The position numbers were made by a program, and so were the translations under genes. Below the pieces are notes generated by a model. The model was not told where the DNA came from. It searched no databases and was given only the letters and a program-made list of their open reading frames with translations. Shown one piece after another: positions 37,501 through 49,510 of a DNA stretch of 64,000 nucleotides (positions are counted from its first letter, which is position 1; each line of letters begins with the position of its first letter). The stretch comes from Clavelina lepadiformis (lineage: Eukaryota > Chordata > Ascidiacea > Aplousobranchia > Clavelinidae). Where the stretch lies: NCBI RefSeq assembly GCF_947623445.1, contig NC_135244.1, forward strand, positions 7,130,001-7,194,000. Reading direction: 5' to 3'.

Positions 37501-37942
37501 ATAAAAATATAATAAGATTATTAGATATTAATAGAAATTCACCATATGGTACACATGTAGATACCACAAACTCGTGTGACAATTTGTGGTTACGAAATGA
37601 TACGTTGCGTATTTATGATCCAGGTCGAAGCAGATTATAGTCTATTATAGCACATGCGAATTCAAGGCAAGTCGAAAGTTGTCTGGGACTTCTGACAATT
37701 TGTGGTTAGAAAATTAGAGGTTGCCTATTTATGATCAATGTCGGTGCAGTTTGGGTTTCTGGAAACGACTTGTCTGGGAATACGATGGTGGTGCTAACGT
37801 CATAGAAGGACATGTTTTGGACCGGTTAAAACGAGGGGGTTTTTGCACGATACTGGTGTTATGTGTCTGAGAATGAAGAGTATATGATCTTCTGCGTTTG
37901 AAAATAGAAATCATCATATCAGCGAAAACAAAACGAAACGAT

Positions 37943-38182
37943 ATGTCATTTGAAATGGAAAGTAAAGCAAGAAAACTCGATATTGATGCTGTTACTATTC
38001 AAAAATTGTTTGAAGAACGGAAAGTGATAAAAAATGATTATCAACCGATGACACGTGTGTATCAGGCGTCTTTGTCGGTGAAAGCAAGAAATGGCAGTTA
38101 CTACGACGTTCCACGCCTCGAAGAAGTGGTTCGTTTAATTTTCAAGGATCGACCATGCAGCATGCTGGTCACAAAGCCATGA
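37943..38182 (+). CDS. Unrecognised 79-aa ORF between direct repeats
   Basis: Starts ATG (MSFEMESKARKLDIDAV), stops at 38180-38182, eight bases before the right direct repeat. Composition is protein-like: charged, with amphipathic stretches (TIQKLFEERKVIKNDY; EEVVRLIFKDRP) and no low complexity. No family is recognised. It could be the surviving end of a longer gene, a small host protein, or cargo of an element bounded by the 147-bp repeats. Upstream in the same interval a GACAATTTGTGGTTA block occurs twice (about 37578 and 37694), each followed by TATTTATGATC. Confidence 0.35.
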   Translation: MSFEMESKARKLDIDAVTIQKLFEERKVIKNDYQPMTRVYQASLSVKARNGSYYDVPRLEEVVRLIFKDRPCSMLVTKP

Positions 38183-38189
38183 TCGGACT

Positions 38190-38336
38190 TTGAACTTTGA
38201 CTTTGAAACACGCTTACTGCTAAAGGAATTCCCAGGTTACAAAACAACACCAACCATGCTGACCTATAACTGGTCTAAATAGATTTTTTAAAGCCTTCCG
38301 TAAGAGTAAAACAAAATCAGAGAAATCTTATTTTTT
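38190..38336. repeat. Right 147-bp direct repeat
   Basis: Partner of 37354-37500, same orientation and same length. The pair spans 983 bp in all. Confidence 0.8.
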
Positions 38337-38686
38337 GACCCATACGCCAAGATCAAAGTTCCAAGCCGCTATCACACTGCTTAAATCTGCCTTTTCCGTC
38401 ATAGTAAGATAAAGTAGTAGGCCTACCTTCCCCCATGCTGAAAAATACCGTAGGCTTACATGGCAGTGTAGCACTTGGAGAAAATCGAATTTTTCTGGCA
38501 GTTCAACATACTACGAACTTCAGTTTAGCATAAGTTGAACTTGATTTGATTTAATGTAATTCTAAAGCGGGTTTAGTTCAATTTTTAGTTTTGCAAATTC
38601 TATAACTCTAATTTAATTTGGAAAAACTAAGTAGCTTTAATTTTACTGTAAATCTGGTTTAATTTGGGAAAGTTGAAAAAAAAACC

Positions 38687-38893
38687 TTGCATTCACGTTC
38701 AAAGTCTTTTAAATACGATACAAAGATGCATTCCTTAACAGAAATCAGGAAACTCAAAACGCTTAATGCACGTGAACGTCGGTTGTGTAACAAAAAATGT
38801 AACACAACCAAGCAAAGTTTACGTTACAGTGGCAGCATACATAAAAGAATGTTCGCTCATGTGCAAGTTATTACAACTAACACACAGAACTAA
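38687..38893 (+). pseudogene. Degenerate C2H2 finger remnant
   Basis: The frame reads RSKSFKYDTKMHS, then ERRLCNKKCNTTKQS and GSIHKRMFAH. The last part fits C-x3-C-x13-H-x5-H, one residue off a C2H2 finger. It lies about 2 kb upstream of the intact zinc-finger gene on the same strand. No start codon context or neighbouring finger supports a working gene. Confidence 0.35.
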
Positions 38894-40065
38894 CTGTACA
38901 AATTTTCGATTGCAGCAAGTAATATTCCCTTGCCTATTGTAAGAAAGAAAGCTTAGTTCAATACATGACCTAAACTATTTTATAGTGTAAAATATGTTTA
39001 TTTGTTTGGTCTATGACGACATCATTGCTATCTAATTGACTTACTTACAAATATCCTATTTATTTTATGCAGTTTTATAAATCGCCTTATGATTGTTTCT
39101 TTCAGTTACAATCTTTCACCGAGAAAATGATAACACATGACCTTTTAATCTGATGCGGTAAAGTGTATTACATTCTAAGTCCGTTTATGTATAATAGATA
39201 AATGTAAAGTTGTATTAATAGTGCTATTTACGTCTATAACAAATCAATTACAACACGATTAAACTTTAATGTTTCCATAAAGCGGCACTTTGTTCAATGC
39301 TAAGTTAGTCCAAAAGCAGGAATCTTGTAGGGCCTAAATAACTGACCTCCGTGCACTGTATTGTAACAAATGCAACGTGAAATGTAACGTGAAAACTCCG
39401 TGTACAAATCGTCACGTGAAATTACTGTTTAGATTAGATTGAAATTGTACATTGTGTACAGTACAGGCCTACATGTGCACGCGATAGGAATTAGGAAGTG
39501 ATTAAGGTTTGTACAAAAGTTATTAAAAGCAGCCGTTTACGGCAAAGTTATGTAGCGGCAATCGATCGAAGCTTTTTGCTGGCAATTTGCTTGATGATTC
39601 ATACCATCTTGCCCGACGGCTCAATGTGGTTTGGTTTATAAAGGCTACATGTGGATCATGTTTTCATTTCTGATATCGGTCCAGATTATAGCTACAGTCA
39701 TACGGGGCTTTACAATTGCTAATCCGACTTTATTTAGGACGTCACGCAGCTAAGCATTAAAAAAAGAGATTATCATGTTAGAAGAATGAATGGGTTTGCA
39801 CAAAGTTGATTTTTGTAAGTTAGCGTTTAATTGAAAATATTAGATTTGGGAACAGGTTCGTCTACTATATGCTGAATAGTAATTGAATTAGTTTGTGATT
39901 AGGCTAGTTCATAAAGGAAGTTACATTTGTTTTTCAGTTTTTAGACGCGATATGTGTTCTAAAACGTAAGAAGTGTTAGACAAGGTTACAGTTAGTCAGT
40001 TACAGGTTACAGTCTACAAACGAATACAAATTTGTGCAATTTTCTTAGTCAATTAGTATTGTCCA
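38894..40065. other. Intergenic, upstream of the zinc-finger gene
   Basis: No gene recognised. The promoter of the zinc-finger gene may be in the right half. Confidence 0.35.
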
Positions 40066-40268
40066 ATGCCTACAGGCTTTTGTAGAGCATTCGGCCCTGT
40101 TTGTGAAGGAGACTTGCTTGTAACAGATGTTAACGTGTTTCACAATCAGCAAATATTTGTATACTTGAGCGAAAAGAACTCAAGTGTTTCTGAGAGCCAG
40201 AACGAAAACAGTTCATTAACTGTTGGTATTATCTGCATACGTTTCAAGTTGGGAGTAACGATTTCACC
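40066..40268 (+). other. Possible upstream coding exon of the zinc-finger gene
   Basis: An ATG-led open stretch of 67 codons (MPTGFCRAFGPVCEG at the start) ends at a consensus GTAAGT donor. Joined to an acceptor at 40706 (TTTGAG before ACTGAC), the frame would run straight into the zinc-finger ORF. Joined to the better-looking acceptor at 40690 it stops after ten codons. Whether it is coding or a 5' leader is undecided. Confidence 0.3.
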
Positions 40269-40284
40269 GTAAGTATGTCAAACA

Positions 40285-40500
40285 TTCTTTTGTTGAAGGT
40301 TGGCGGTTAAGTTAGGAGAGGAGCTATGCAAAAGGTTAATGTATAGTTATTTAAGGGAGTTAGATTTATATTAGGAGGTTGATTTAGGTTGAATTTAAGT
40401 TACTATGTTATAACATTTAATTTAGGTTAACAACAAACTGTGAAAAATAGCTTCTGACGCACGATTTTTTTCTGGTAAAATAGTGACAGTCTTTCAAGTT
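40285..40500. repeat. Dispersed repeat family (copy 3 of 3)
   Basis: Matches 16325-16505 and 18840-19075 through GGGAGTTAGATTTATATTAG, AAGTTACTATGTTATAACAT and AACAACAAACTGTGAAAAAT. It lies between the possible upstream exon and the zinc-finger ORF. Confidence 0.6.
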
Positions 40501-40716
40501 AGGGGTGTGAAGTACCATTGTGAACATGTAACCTAACCCATTTAGTTGTAAAGGACTTTGGTATATGTTCGGAAAACTATTGACAGATTTGATGCTTTAC
40601 AGGGCAAACGTTTCAAGGCAAACGTTTCAAAGCAATGAAGTGTAAGATTTCAACTTACTATGTGCACATATAGTTGTATCGTGATTATAGGTCAATAAAC
40701 TTTGAGACTGACTACT

Positions 40717-41625
40717 ATGACTAACCCAGCTGATGTTGACGCAAATATTCTTACAACTAATGTTGTTCATGCTTCCCGAAAAGGGAAAGAAAATAGCCTT
40801 AATGTGACAAAAAGAAAAAGCAAAACTTCACGATTTAAATCTAGGTCAAAAAGAGTTTCTAGCAACAGCCATCCGAGCCCGGTAGCTTGTCCAATTTGTG
40901 GATTAGTAATCAAATACAAATATAATTTAAATCGACATATAACCAATATTCACGGTGGTAATAAATCAGCACTTGTTTGCAAAGCTGAGGAAATTCCCTC
41001 TGCTGCGGATTCGTCCTGTGATACTCCAGGAAAGGAAGCTGGCGATGATACTAATGAAGATGAATTGGTATCTCCTTCGCGACATGAAGCAAATGCTGTC
41101 ATTGAAAAGAAGCATATGTGCGTATTTTGTAAGGAAAGGTTTTCTACGGCAACTAGTTTAGATTGCCACATGAAGATGCACATCAGTGAGAAATCCGGTT
41201 CAAATGGCCAAGTATCTTTTACGCTTTCGCCAACACAGCAAAAAGTTACAAGCACTGGAGAAGAAAATGCCTATCATCAAATTTCGTTATCTGGGAAACC
41301 ATTTCATTCCGACCGGAAAAACCATATTTTAAATGAGCACCTGGTTTGGTGTAAAATATGCAAAAAGTCTTTTTCTTCTGAAAGTAGTCTTTTTACACAC
41401 ATGCGCATTCATGCAACCTGTACGTATAGCTGTCCACTATGTGAAAGAAAGTTTATCGAAAAAGATCAAATAGAAGTGCATATGTTGAGACATGAAGGGA
41501 AAAGATTCTTTTCATGCTCCATTTGCGACATGTCCTGCATCCGGAAAGAGAAATTACAACAACATCTTGCCTGCCACGCTGGTGACAACCTAAAGAATAT
41601 TTCATTGCACAACTTTTTCAGCTAA
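40717..41625 (+). CDS. C2H2 zinc-finger protein, five fingers, 302 aa, single exon
   Basis: Probable DNA-binding nuclear protein. Finger cysteines start at about residues 58 (CPICG), 135 (CVFCK), 212 (CKICK), 239 (CPLCE) and 267 (CSICD). The final finger starts directly after the HEGK-type linker of the fourth, and a degenerate finger-like stretch (GKPFHSDRKNHILNEH) precedes the third. The N-terminus is a basic Ser/Lys/Arg-rich segment that could be a nuclear localisation signal. The first ATG of the frame was chosen; an upstream exon cannot be excluded. A decayed copy lies 6 kb upstream. Polyadenylation signal AATAAA at 41735. No orthologue recognised; linkers are not of the TGEKPY kind, so it is not a typical KRAB/Krüppel array. 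Confidence 0.83.
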   Translation: MTNPADVDANILTTNVVHASRKGKENSLNVTKRKSKTSRFKSRSKRVSSNSHPSPVACPICGLVIKYKYNLNRHITNIHGGNKSALVCKAEEIPSAADSSCDTPGKEAGDDTNEDELVSPSRHEANAVIEKKHMCVFCKERFSTATSLDCHMKMHISEKSGSNGQVSFTLSPTQQKVTSTGEENAYHQISLSGKPFHSDRKNHILNEHLVWCKICKKSFSSESSLFTHMRIHATCTYSCPLCERKFIEKDQIEVHMLRHEGKRFFSCSICDMSCIRKEKLQQHLACHAGDNLKNISLHNFFS

Positions 41626-41734
41626 AGTAAACAGTCAACTGAATTGTTACAAAAACGTTTATTACTTACTGACAAATTAAAGAAAAACATTCCTGATGCC
41701 CATTGTGTTACAAAGTATTTTATGTCGGTGCTTT

Positions 41735-41740
41735 AATAAA
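41735..41740 (+). promoter_or_regulatory. Polyadenylation signal of the zinc-finger gene
   Basis: AATAAA, 110 bases past the stop codon on the sense strand. Confidence 0.55.
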
Positions 41741-44700
41741 ACATATGGTGATCAATTAAAGAACGGTTACAAGCCTCAGATATTTGAGAAGTTGTTTGCT
41801 GATTAAATACCTTTAATAGGCATGTGAGAACACATTCGAATGTAACCTTTCGTACCATTTTTCCCTCATCCGCAAATCGTTCATATGTGTCCATGAAGAC
41901 AGTTGGGCACAAAAGTATCCCAGTAGATCTCATAGGAAACGAGTGTATTTTGCTGTGAAATTTGTCTTGAAATCAACCAAATTAAAACTTTTTTCCAAGA
42001 AGTAGCTTATGTAAAGTGTTCGTATCATAGCTGGTGTAGGAAACTAACTTATAGGTTATTGCAGGAACCAAGCAATATCTTCAGATAATAACTTAAAAGA
42101 AAGAATATCTCTTATTATTATCATTGTTATCGCATAAAACTTAAATTATCTTGCTTATATTTGGCAAGTGTGTTTTTCTTTTTCCGTATCGCTAAGGGAA
42201 ATTTCATTTCTGTTGATCAGAAATTTTGCGTTTGCTTCTAAGTTTTGCGTTAACTATGTTTGAATGTTAAATTATTTTGGTCACAAAGTGCTGTCTAACG
42301 AAAAAGCTTTCATCTTTACTTATCAAAAATCTCAATAAGTACAATGTTAGATTCAACCGATTTTATTTCATTATACCTGGCAAGATAAAACTTAATGTTC
42401 TCACCAGTCGCATGGAGGCGATATAAAGCCAAACAAATCAAATCAAAACAAAACTCATAAAATTGTTGGAAAAAAGAATTCAGGCCATTTTTTTTAATAA
42501 TTTGCGAACGTCGTTTCGATATATTCTTCGTTTAACATATTGCTGATCTCGTTATTTTTGATTAAACAATTTTCCAAGTTCGTGTCATTTGACCGTTTTG
42601 TTAAAATAGCTTTATATCATTAAAAAGGAAAGCGATTTGCTAAAGTAATTTTAAGTTTGCCCCGTGGGATTAAGATGAGATAACTAGAAGACAACCAGCG
42701 TTGATGCTACTAAATTGTAAATAAACTGTGGTTAAAAGAAACGTTTCATACCAGCATAAATTAAAATTGTCTATACATATGGCAAATACTGTACATTCCT
42801 GTAAAAAGTTTGTTATTGTTTTCCAAGGCTAGAAATATATTAATAAAACTGCTTTTAAATATAAGAATGTCGGCTACAAATTAAAATTGCCTTTGAGGTC
42901 AAGTGCATTTCGTCGACCCAAGTTTACTTATTAAATCAAATTTGTGAATTTGATTAATTAAGCCGAAAATCAATGCAAATTGATTTACGTTTTCTTTAAG
43001 GTTGACAGATTTAATTCTAAACGTTTTTGGTAGAATAAACGTACAAAATACCACTATCAGCAAAATGGTATTTCACAAGAAGATTATCGATTATACTGTA
43101 CGAAAATTCAGGCCAAAACAAAACAAAATGGTTTTCGACTAAAAGTTGATGAAAGATTTTTGCTTCAAAATATATTTTTTTGATTAGAAAGTTCCTTATA
43201 CATTGCAGTACATTTGCATTTTTTTCTATTACAAAAGACATTTTAGAGATTGATTTTTCCTTCTATAATATAAAAGTTATATGGTTTCTACAGTAAGTAT
43301 AGTGTGCGAATGTAAGTATAACAATTAAGCATAGACTGTGATTTGTTGAGTAATATTATGCTATATGATCTGCGTATGTTTGTGTAAGCTTCGGTTGTAC
43401 GGCATCATTTTGTCTCTGTGGGAAGAAATGTGGTATATAAGGAAAACTAGTTGTTGTGTTTGTATAAATAAAATCTTGTTTCATTGATTTGCAAACGTCT
43501 GTGTATAGTGTGTCGTATCAAATTTATAGTCTTTGTTGACACAACACTGCCAGCCGTGGAAAGCAGGCGAAAGAAAGAGATCAGGAGAAAGAAAATTAAC
43601 CGAAAATCATCAACGGATAGTCGACGGAAAGTAATTGTATATTTTATGAAAACCTATTTCGTCAGTTGAAAATCAGTTCGGTTATTAGCTTGATGTTATT
43701 TGCCAAAAGCCCCTTTTTAACCTGTCAAATTGGTATATATAGGAATATCAGACGTATTTACTTCACTGTAGTTGATTTTCGAAAATTTTTCTTGAAAAGA
43801 ACAATACAGTCCAGCATGCGATTGGATATCTGCTTACTATATGTCTGTTTATGGTGACAACAAAAATGAAATGAGTTTCAACAAAACCAAGCTACCCATC
43901 ACAAGCTTTCGATCGCGTCATAAAACATCTTGGCAACAAAGTCCTTATAATTAAGCTTTCGTCAACCAATGATATATATCGGAACAGAAAGTTTAACACG
44001 TATATTAAACTAGAGTTAGTTGAGGTTGAGGGTCATAGGTATATGTTTGCCGTATAGGGACAGAAATAACCATCACAGCTCATAAATTCAATGTGCCCCT
44101 TGGACATGCTTCAGACATGGTGAATAAATTATGTTTTAAAGTGCACGAAGAAGTGTAAGATAAGTAATGATTATATTTAACCGGCACAGTTGGTTGACAT
44201 TGGTTCAGCGCAAACAACGAACAAGTAAGAAAAGAGTAACCTAAATGTTCTAAGCTTTAGCGCTTTTACTTCGTAAGCCAACCGTGTGTCCGTGCTGATT
44301 TAAATGTGTCATTTTGTTAATGGACGCACGCTTGTGTAACGTAGTTCTGAGAACGCAAAATATCGGCTTTAAATACTGTACATTGATTTTTTTACTTGGC
44401 AAAGGACAAGGTTTTTACATTACGCGAATTAAAGCTATTTGCGGAAGGGAATAAAGTTTTGTCCAATCGTCACAAAAGAGTGCACTAGTTTTTTTTTTCA
44501 GTTATACCATAATTTTATCCAGCTCGTCGTAAGTGGTGAATTACCATCGACCAACGGGTTTCTTTCTACATGGAGCTATTTTTAGCTAAAACGACTAGAT
44601 GAAAGCATAACAGAGTAGACAGAGAAATATTCATCACGAGGTTCAAGATGACATTGTGTTTTATGGGGAAAACATCTGCTATAGTTTCAAATATACACGC

Positions 44701-45646
44701 AAATACAACTGCACACCCTCAAACGTCGTACGCGGTGTTGTCTTACAACCGCACAAAACGTTTAAGGACATGGGAAATACATCGAGGCACCATTTCTTCA
44801 AGCAATGATGAAACATGAAGTATTTTGTAGATACAGCTTAGTCGCAATTGAAAGTGGATAAGTACTAGGAGAAAGTTTGCGCAACAATGCCAAAAACACT
44901 GTAGCACTCTTGAACCAAATGTAGACTGGTCTTTAGAAAATATACTCGACATTGTAATTATAATAGCAAATTCGACGAAAGGTTGTTTTTGGAAAGGCAC
45001 GCTGTGGTGTTTGGTAAGGCTAAAGCTGTTTCGAAATAAAAAATAAACGTTGAGGTTGGAAGTGTGTAGTGAAATTACGCCTAAAGAGGTAGTAATTAAT
45101 ATGCCCACAAAGCATAATTTGTGATACAGCTAAATGCTACCGTGAATAATGATGCTTGGAAGTACGTTGGGGTAAATCATACAACGGATTATTTACATTA
45201 GACGGGATTTTAATTGGCCTTGTTTCAATTATCTTTACAGTTTGATGAGTATGTTGTTGTCATTTCATCGATCGAATTACGATGAAATGCACTTCAAATG
45301 ATTTATGAATGCGTGGCTATCTGAAGTTGTATATACGTATTTTACATAGTTTAAATGGCAATTAAATTTATGTTTGCGTAGTTAATTTGTCTAGAAATGT
45401 TTTATAAGCAGTTGAAAAATGAGCAAAATATTTTCGTTTTAGAAATTCTTGTGAAACATATTACTTTAACATAGCAGCAAAAGCTTGGTTAATATAGATT
45501 GTGTTCTATGTTTAAAATAGCTTTGTTCATTTTTCAGAAAATGGCAAGAACGTTATGCTATAGAGGTAGAAATGAAGAAAGATGTTTAAAATAGAAAAAG
45601 AATAACTGTAAGAAACTGCACGAAGCTGCTTTCCAGCTTATTGGTG
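41741..45646. other. 3.9-kb gene-poor stretch with a diverged copy of the 48-49 kb block
   Basis: No gene recognised. At about 44930-45015 the sequence AAAATATACTCGACATTGTA, followed by GGAAAGGC, matches the tandem blocks downstream of the first SILK/RVxF gene (AAATATATACGACATTGTAA then GAAAGGC). So a third, older copy sits just 5' of that gene. The leader of the SILK/RVxF gene A is expected in the last few hundred bases, where a short ATG-led frame at about 45541 ends after 17 codons. Confidence 0.4.
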
Positions 45647-47412
45647 ATGATGGAAATTCTCGAAAATCTACCTGGTATAACAGTAGAGAGATATACGCTG
45701 ATGGACCGAAGTTACAGTTTTTCCGCGCATGAAACAAAGCAATCTAAAAATCATGCAAATAAAACTGGCACAGGCAGTCACGTAAAATATTCTAGGCCAC
45801 GGCGTAACTCTGCAAGGAAAGTTAACGTCCCTACTATCCATGAGGAACCAAGGCACGACAGAAATAGGGTAAGGCCGCCCCAACGGCCACAGTCCAGAGG
45901 AAAACTAAGTACAAGCTACTTCACAACAAACACGCCTCTGAATGCTAAAATCGAGTTGGAGGTTTTAGGGAAAAGCGCGCAACATATTCCACAGGCTTCT
46001 ATGAGATTAACCAGTCCAGCACTTGAAATAAAATATCAGGAAAATGAAGACACTTTTCCCAAAGAACCGACTCTTAAGTCAATCTTGAAGAGACCGGGAT
46101 CTGGAGTAAGCACGAGATCTTCCCGGTCGTTAGGAGTTATGTCCTTGGATTCCGGCATGGCTAAACTAGCCGCTTCGTTGCTACAAAATAAAGCAAAAAC
46201 GGAAATGGATCTCAAACATTTCTACTCGAGTAAAAAATCGACAAAAGGACAGATGGGTAACCTAGAAAGCCGTACAGAATTTTCTCCTGATCTCCAGAAT
46301 TTGCCTCATTTGAGAACAACTCCTCGCAAATTACTGAGCCAGGCAGCGAAGGCGGATGAGTATTCCTCGTTGCAAACGGTGTCTCCGTCCAAAAGTGTTA
46401 CGTTTAAGCTTGAACCAGAAATGCAACCCAAAGAAGTTAGAAGGGAATCGGATGTAACAAAAAGCAAGATGATGAAAAAAGGAGAAGCCAGATGGGGAGT
46501 GGCTCTATCCTCTCATCAGGAACGAGTGCGAGAACGTAGCATGATTACAGATCGTTGTAATTTTCGAACAAAAAGGTATTCATCTTGTTCTTAAGTCAGA
46601 ACGGCTTGTGCCGACGACTAGTTTTTTATGTTTTTTCATGTTTTTAACTGTTTTTAAAAATCACGAACTTTATGTTGAGTGTTAAGTTGTGTAACGTTTA
46701 AGTGTTATGTTGAATAACGAAGTTTTAGTTTATGTTCAGCTTTTAGTCATTTATTTTTGTCATAAGGCTTCACTGTAGATTTATAAAGGTAAATTTTTTG
46801 TAGCAAAAAGATGGCTCACGATAAGCGTACTGTAAACAACAACACAGAAAAGCAGTCTAACTGTCTTACTCGTGACTTGCAAGAGAAAATGCATACAAAA
46901 AAATTGGTTGAAGAAGTGAGTTTGTTTGACGTGATTAACGATAGTTGTTGTGAAAATGAAATTCCAATACTTTTTAAATTCATGAAACTTTAGCTATTTT
47001 GTGAAATAACCAAACAATTTCATATTTTTAGCAAAACCATCACCTTGTGGAATATGCTGTCAACGCGTATTCTTCTTCAGCGCTTTTGCGCCCTCGTCCG
47101 GATGGTGGTATAACCGGAGTTTCTGGAATACATCTTCTTTCAGACCCGTATCGGCGTTACCTCATGGCTCGGGCAGCAGAACAATCACAGCGATATGCTC
47201 TTGAAAGCAAACTGAACAAGAAAGGACCACAGACAGTAAAAATGCATATAAAGGCGAAAGAGCTTGATAGTCAAAGGAATGAATTGAAAAGTTATAGCAG
47301 CAAGGCAAACCCGTCCAAAGCAAGCAGTTTGGACAAGCAGTATATGGCGCTCTCAAATCCAAGTTACAAAAATGAAACATCAGTTTTACCTGTTCTCAAT
47401 TCGGGAAGATAA
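45647..47412 (+). CDS. Candidate PP1-binding protein A with SILK and RVxF-type motifs (3 exons, 473 aa)
   Basis: Exons 45647-46575, 46804-46915 and 47032-47412; phases 2 and 0 close. No family is recognised. The protein is basic, Ser/Lys-rich, without signal or membrane segment, so probably intrinsically disordered and cytosolic or nuclear. Residues 145-148 are SILK (in LKSILKRP) and about 100 residues on comes KSVTF (249-253, in SPSKSVTFKLEPE). A [GS]IL[RK] motif N-terminal to a [KR]-x-V-x-F motif is the known paired docking signature of protein phosphatase 1 regulators. A third conserved block is in the last exon: ALLRPRPDGGITGVSG and LNKKGPQT. A tandem paralogue at 50.5-52.0 kb keeps the same three-exon order and both motifs. 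The start is the first ATG after an acceptor at 45636; a longer N-terminus is possible. The PP1 role is inference from motifs. Confidence 0.72.
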
Positions 47413-47934
47413 ATCATCTACTGTATATTTGTTACATATAACTATGGGGCCTTAGATTAATTATGATAGAGTGAGGTGTTACGAGTATCACTTATCTTGA
47501 TATGCAAACGTATACATTTTATGCCCCAGAGATTAATAACCGAATTAACTAATTGTACGTTTTGCCTTCAATGGCTGAACTGAATCATTGCATCTTTTGT
47601 GTGAGGCTTCAATTTGAACTGCATGGTGTCTTATAAAATGTAAAGTGATCGGTAATTGCCAACCTTTACTATCATGTTACGAATGAACTATAGAATAAGG
47701 AAGCCTAACAATTAACGTCAAACTTTTCCGAACAATTAAAGCAATTTAATCTTTTCATAAATAGTATAGCTTTTAGATTCTTGAGATTTTTGTGTATGCA
47801 TATAGCATGAAAAGCAATTATGCAGTTTTATAAAAAAAATGTTCTTATGTTCTTTTAATTTGTAAAGAAGCATTAAGTGCTTATACAAAATATAAGATCT
47901 GAAACACAGAACAAAACCACAAAACGGTAAAGCA

Positions 47935-48785
47935 TTTATTAATATCAAAATCTACAGAAAATCTTCTACGAAAAAGATACAATGCCACTGTTGTTCAATG
48001 ATGACATTATTGAATTAAAATTTGTCGAGGTTTCGAGCAAAGCCGATGTCACAAACCACTTGAGTTTATGGTTTGTTTAGAGAGAAAGGCTAAAGTTTTA
48101 TATAACGTCAAATACAACGGCAAAGCATCCAAAACAACTTCTATTCCATTTTTACAAATCCAAGAGCGAGCAATAAACTCTGTTCTAAAAAAAACATTAA
48201 AAAGTATTGCAAAGTGGCAATTAAAAGCACTTTGAAGAGGTAATTAACCGAGTGGGAAACATTCGTATATTAACACTAAAAACCGTTGTACAGTTAGTTT
48301 GCGATTTTAAAACACCGATCGCCCAGAAATATATACGACATTGTAATCTTTGTGATGGTAAATTTGGCAAAAACTGCATCTTTTGAAAGGCTCAGTTTCG
48401 TTTATAACAAGACTCTATATAGCGTTCCGCTTTCTGCTATAAGCCTGCAACTGATCGATACAACTAACTTGAAATCAGTTTTTAACTTCTAAGTGTCAGT
48501 TCGGAAAAGAAAGTCTCTTTACGACTCTTGAGGTATGAGTCAGCCTCATCTTGTTAGTTGTAACTTTAATTGCCGTTAGAAACCGAAGAGCGTCTACGCA
48601 ACAGTTTAATTTGTTTTGAAACGATACAATAAGGTAAAGAATCAACACTAGCGATTAAGAATTTTGACTCGGTTATTCTGTGGTTTGCTGGCAAATAAGT
48701 GAGTTGACTCCGGCGGCGCTTACTCATTAATCTGTCATCGGTAATAAAATCCAATGCAAAATAAAGTAAAGTGTAAAAGGATTTA
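47935..48785. repeat. Tandem non-coding block, unit 1
   Basis: Colinear with 48786-49510. Shared phrases include AATTTGTCGAG, GAGCAAATTCAATGTCACAA (GAGCAAAGCCGATGTCACAA here), AAAACAACTTCTATTC, CCAAGAGCGAGCAAT, GACATTGTAATCTTTGTGAT and TCAGTTCGGAAAAGAAAGTC, then ACTCTTGAGG. Runs from the end of gene A towards gene B. No coding frame is conserved between the units. Confidence 0.75.
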
Positions 48786-49510
48786 TTTTAGAACAAAGGT
48801 GCAGCTTTTACGTAAAATAACTTATACGATATCATGTTAAATATCGTAATTCCCGGATTAAATTTGTCGAGTTTTTCGAGCAAATTCAATGTCACAAACC
48901 ACTTAAAATTATGCTTTATAGAGAGAAAAGCTGAAGTTTTAAATAACGTCAATACAACTGCAAAGCATTTAAAACAACTTCTATTCTGTTTTATAACTCC
49001 AAGAGCGAGCAATGAACTCCGTTATAAAATCGTACCTAAAACGCAATTTCAGGGAGCTATTAATCAAGTCGGAAACAAGTCAATAATGATACCAAAAATA
49101 TTGTTGGCCTACAGTTCGTCAGCCATTTCGAAAAGCTAGTCGTTCAAAAATATGTACGATATTGTAATCATTGTGATGGTGAATTTGTCCAAAACAGGAT
49201 GTTTGGAAAAGCTTAGTTTTGTTTATAATGAGATTGTGTAGCGTCTCGCGTCTCAGTTCGGAAAAGAAAGTCTTTTTAAGACTCTTGAGGCGTGAGTCAG
49301 CCTCACTTTTTCAGTTGCAGCTAGTTACCAGCAGAATCCGAAAAGCGTATACATAAAAGTTTTGAAATAAAACAATAATGTGATGAATCAAAGCTATAGC
49401 GATTAAAAATTTTGACTCTGCTACTCTAACTTTTTTGCATGCAAAATCGTGATTTGATAGCTGTACCACTTACACATTATTCTGCAATGGAAAATAAACT
49501 ATACATTCCA
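48786..49510. repeat. Tandem non-coding block, unit 2
   Basis: Second unit of the block described at 47935-48785, same orientation, shorter by about 125 bp, mostly from a gap just before TCTCAGTTCGGAAAAG. It ends about 960 bp upstream of gene B. Confidence 0.75.

Noticed and set aside
37354-38336. Reading the direct-repeat pair as an LTR retroelement
   Set aside because: No TG...CA ends, no primer site, no retroelement protein domain and no target-site copy.
43484-43669. Basic Arg/Lys-rich open frame ending at a possible donor
   Set aside because: Protein-like composition, but no start context, no partner exon that joins in phase and no homologue recognised.
44743-45108. 121-codon minus-strand open frame
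   Set aside because: It overlaps the diverged copy of the duplicated non-coding block, and the frame is not kept in the other copies.
45541-45760. Alternative frame upstream of and overlapping gene A (KKLHEAAFQLIGDDG)
   Set aside because: Looks protein-like for about 40 codons but ends in a stop and has no in-phase splice to the conserved part of gene A.
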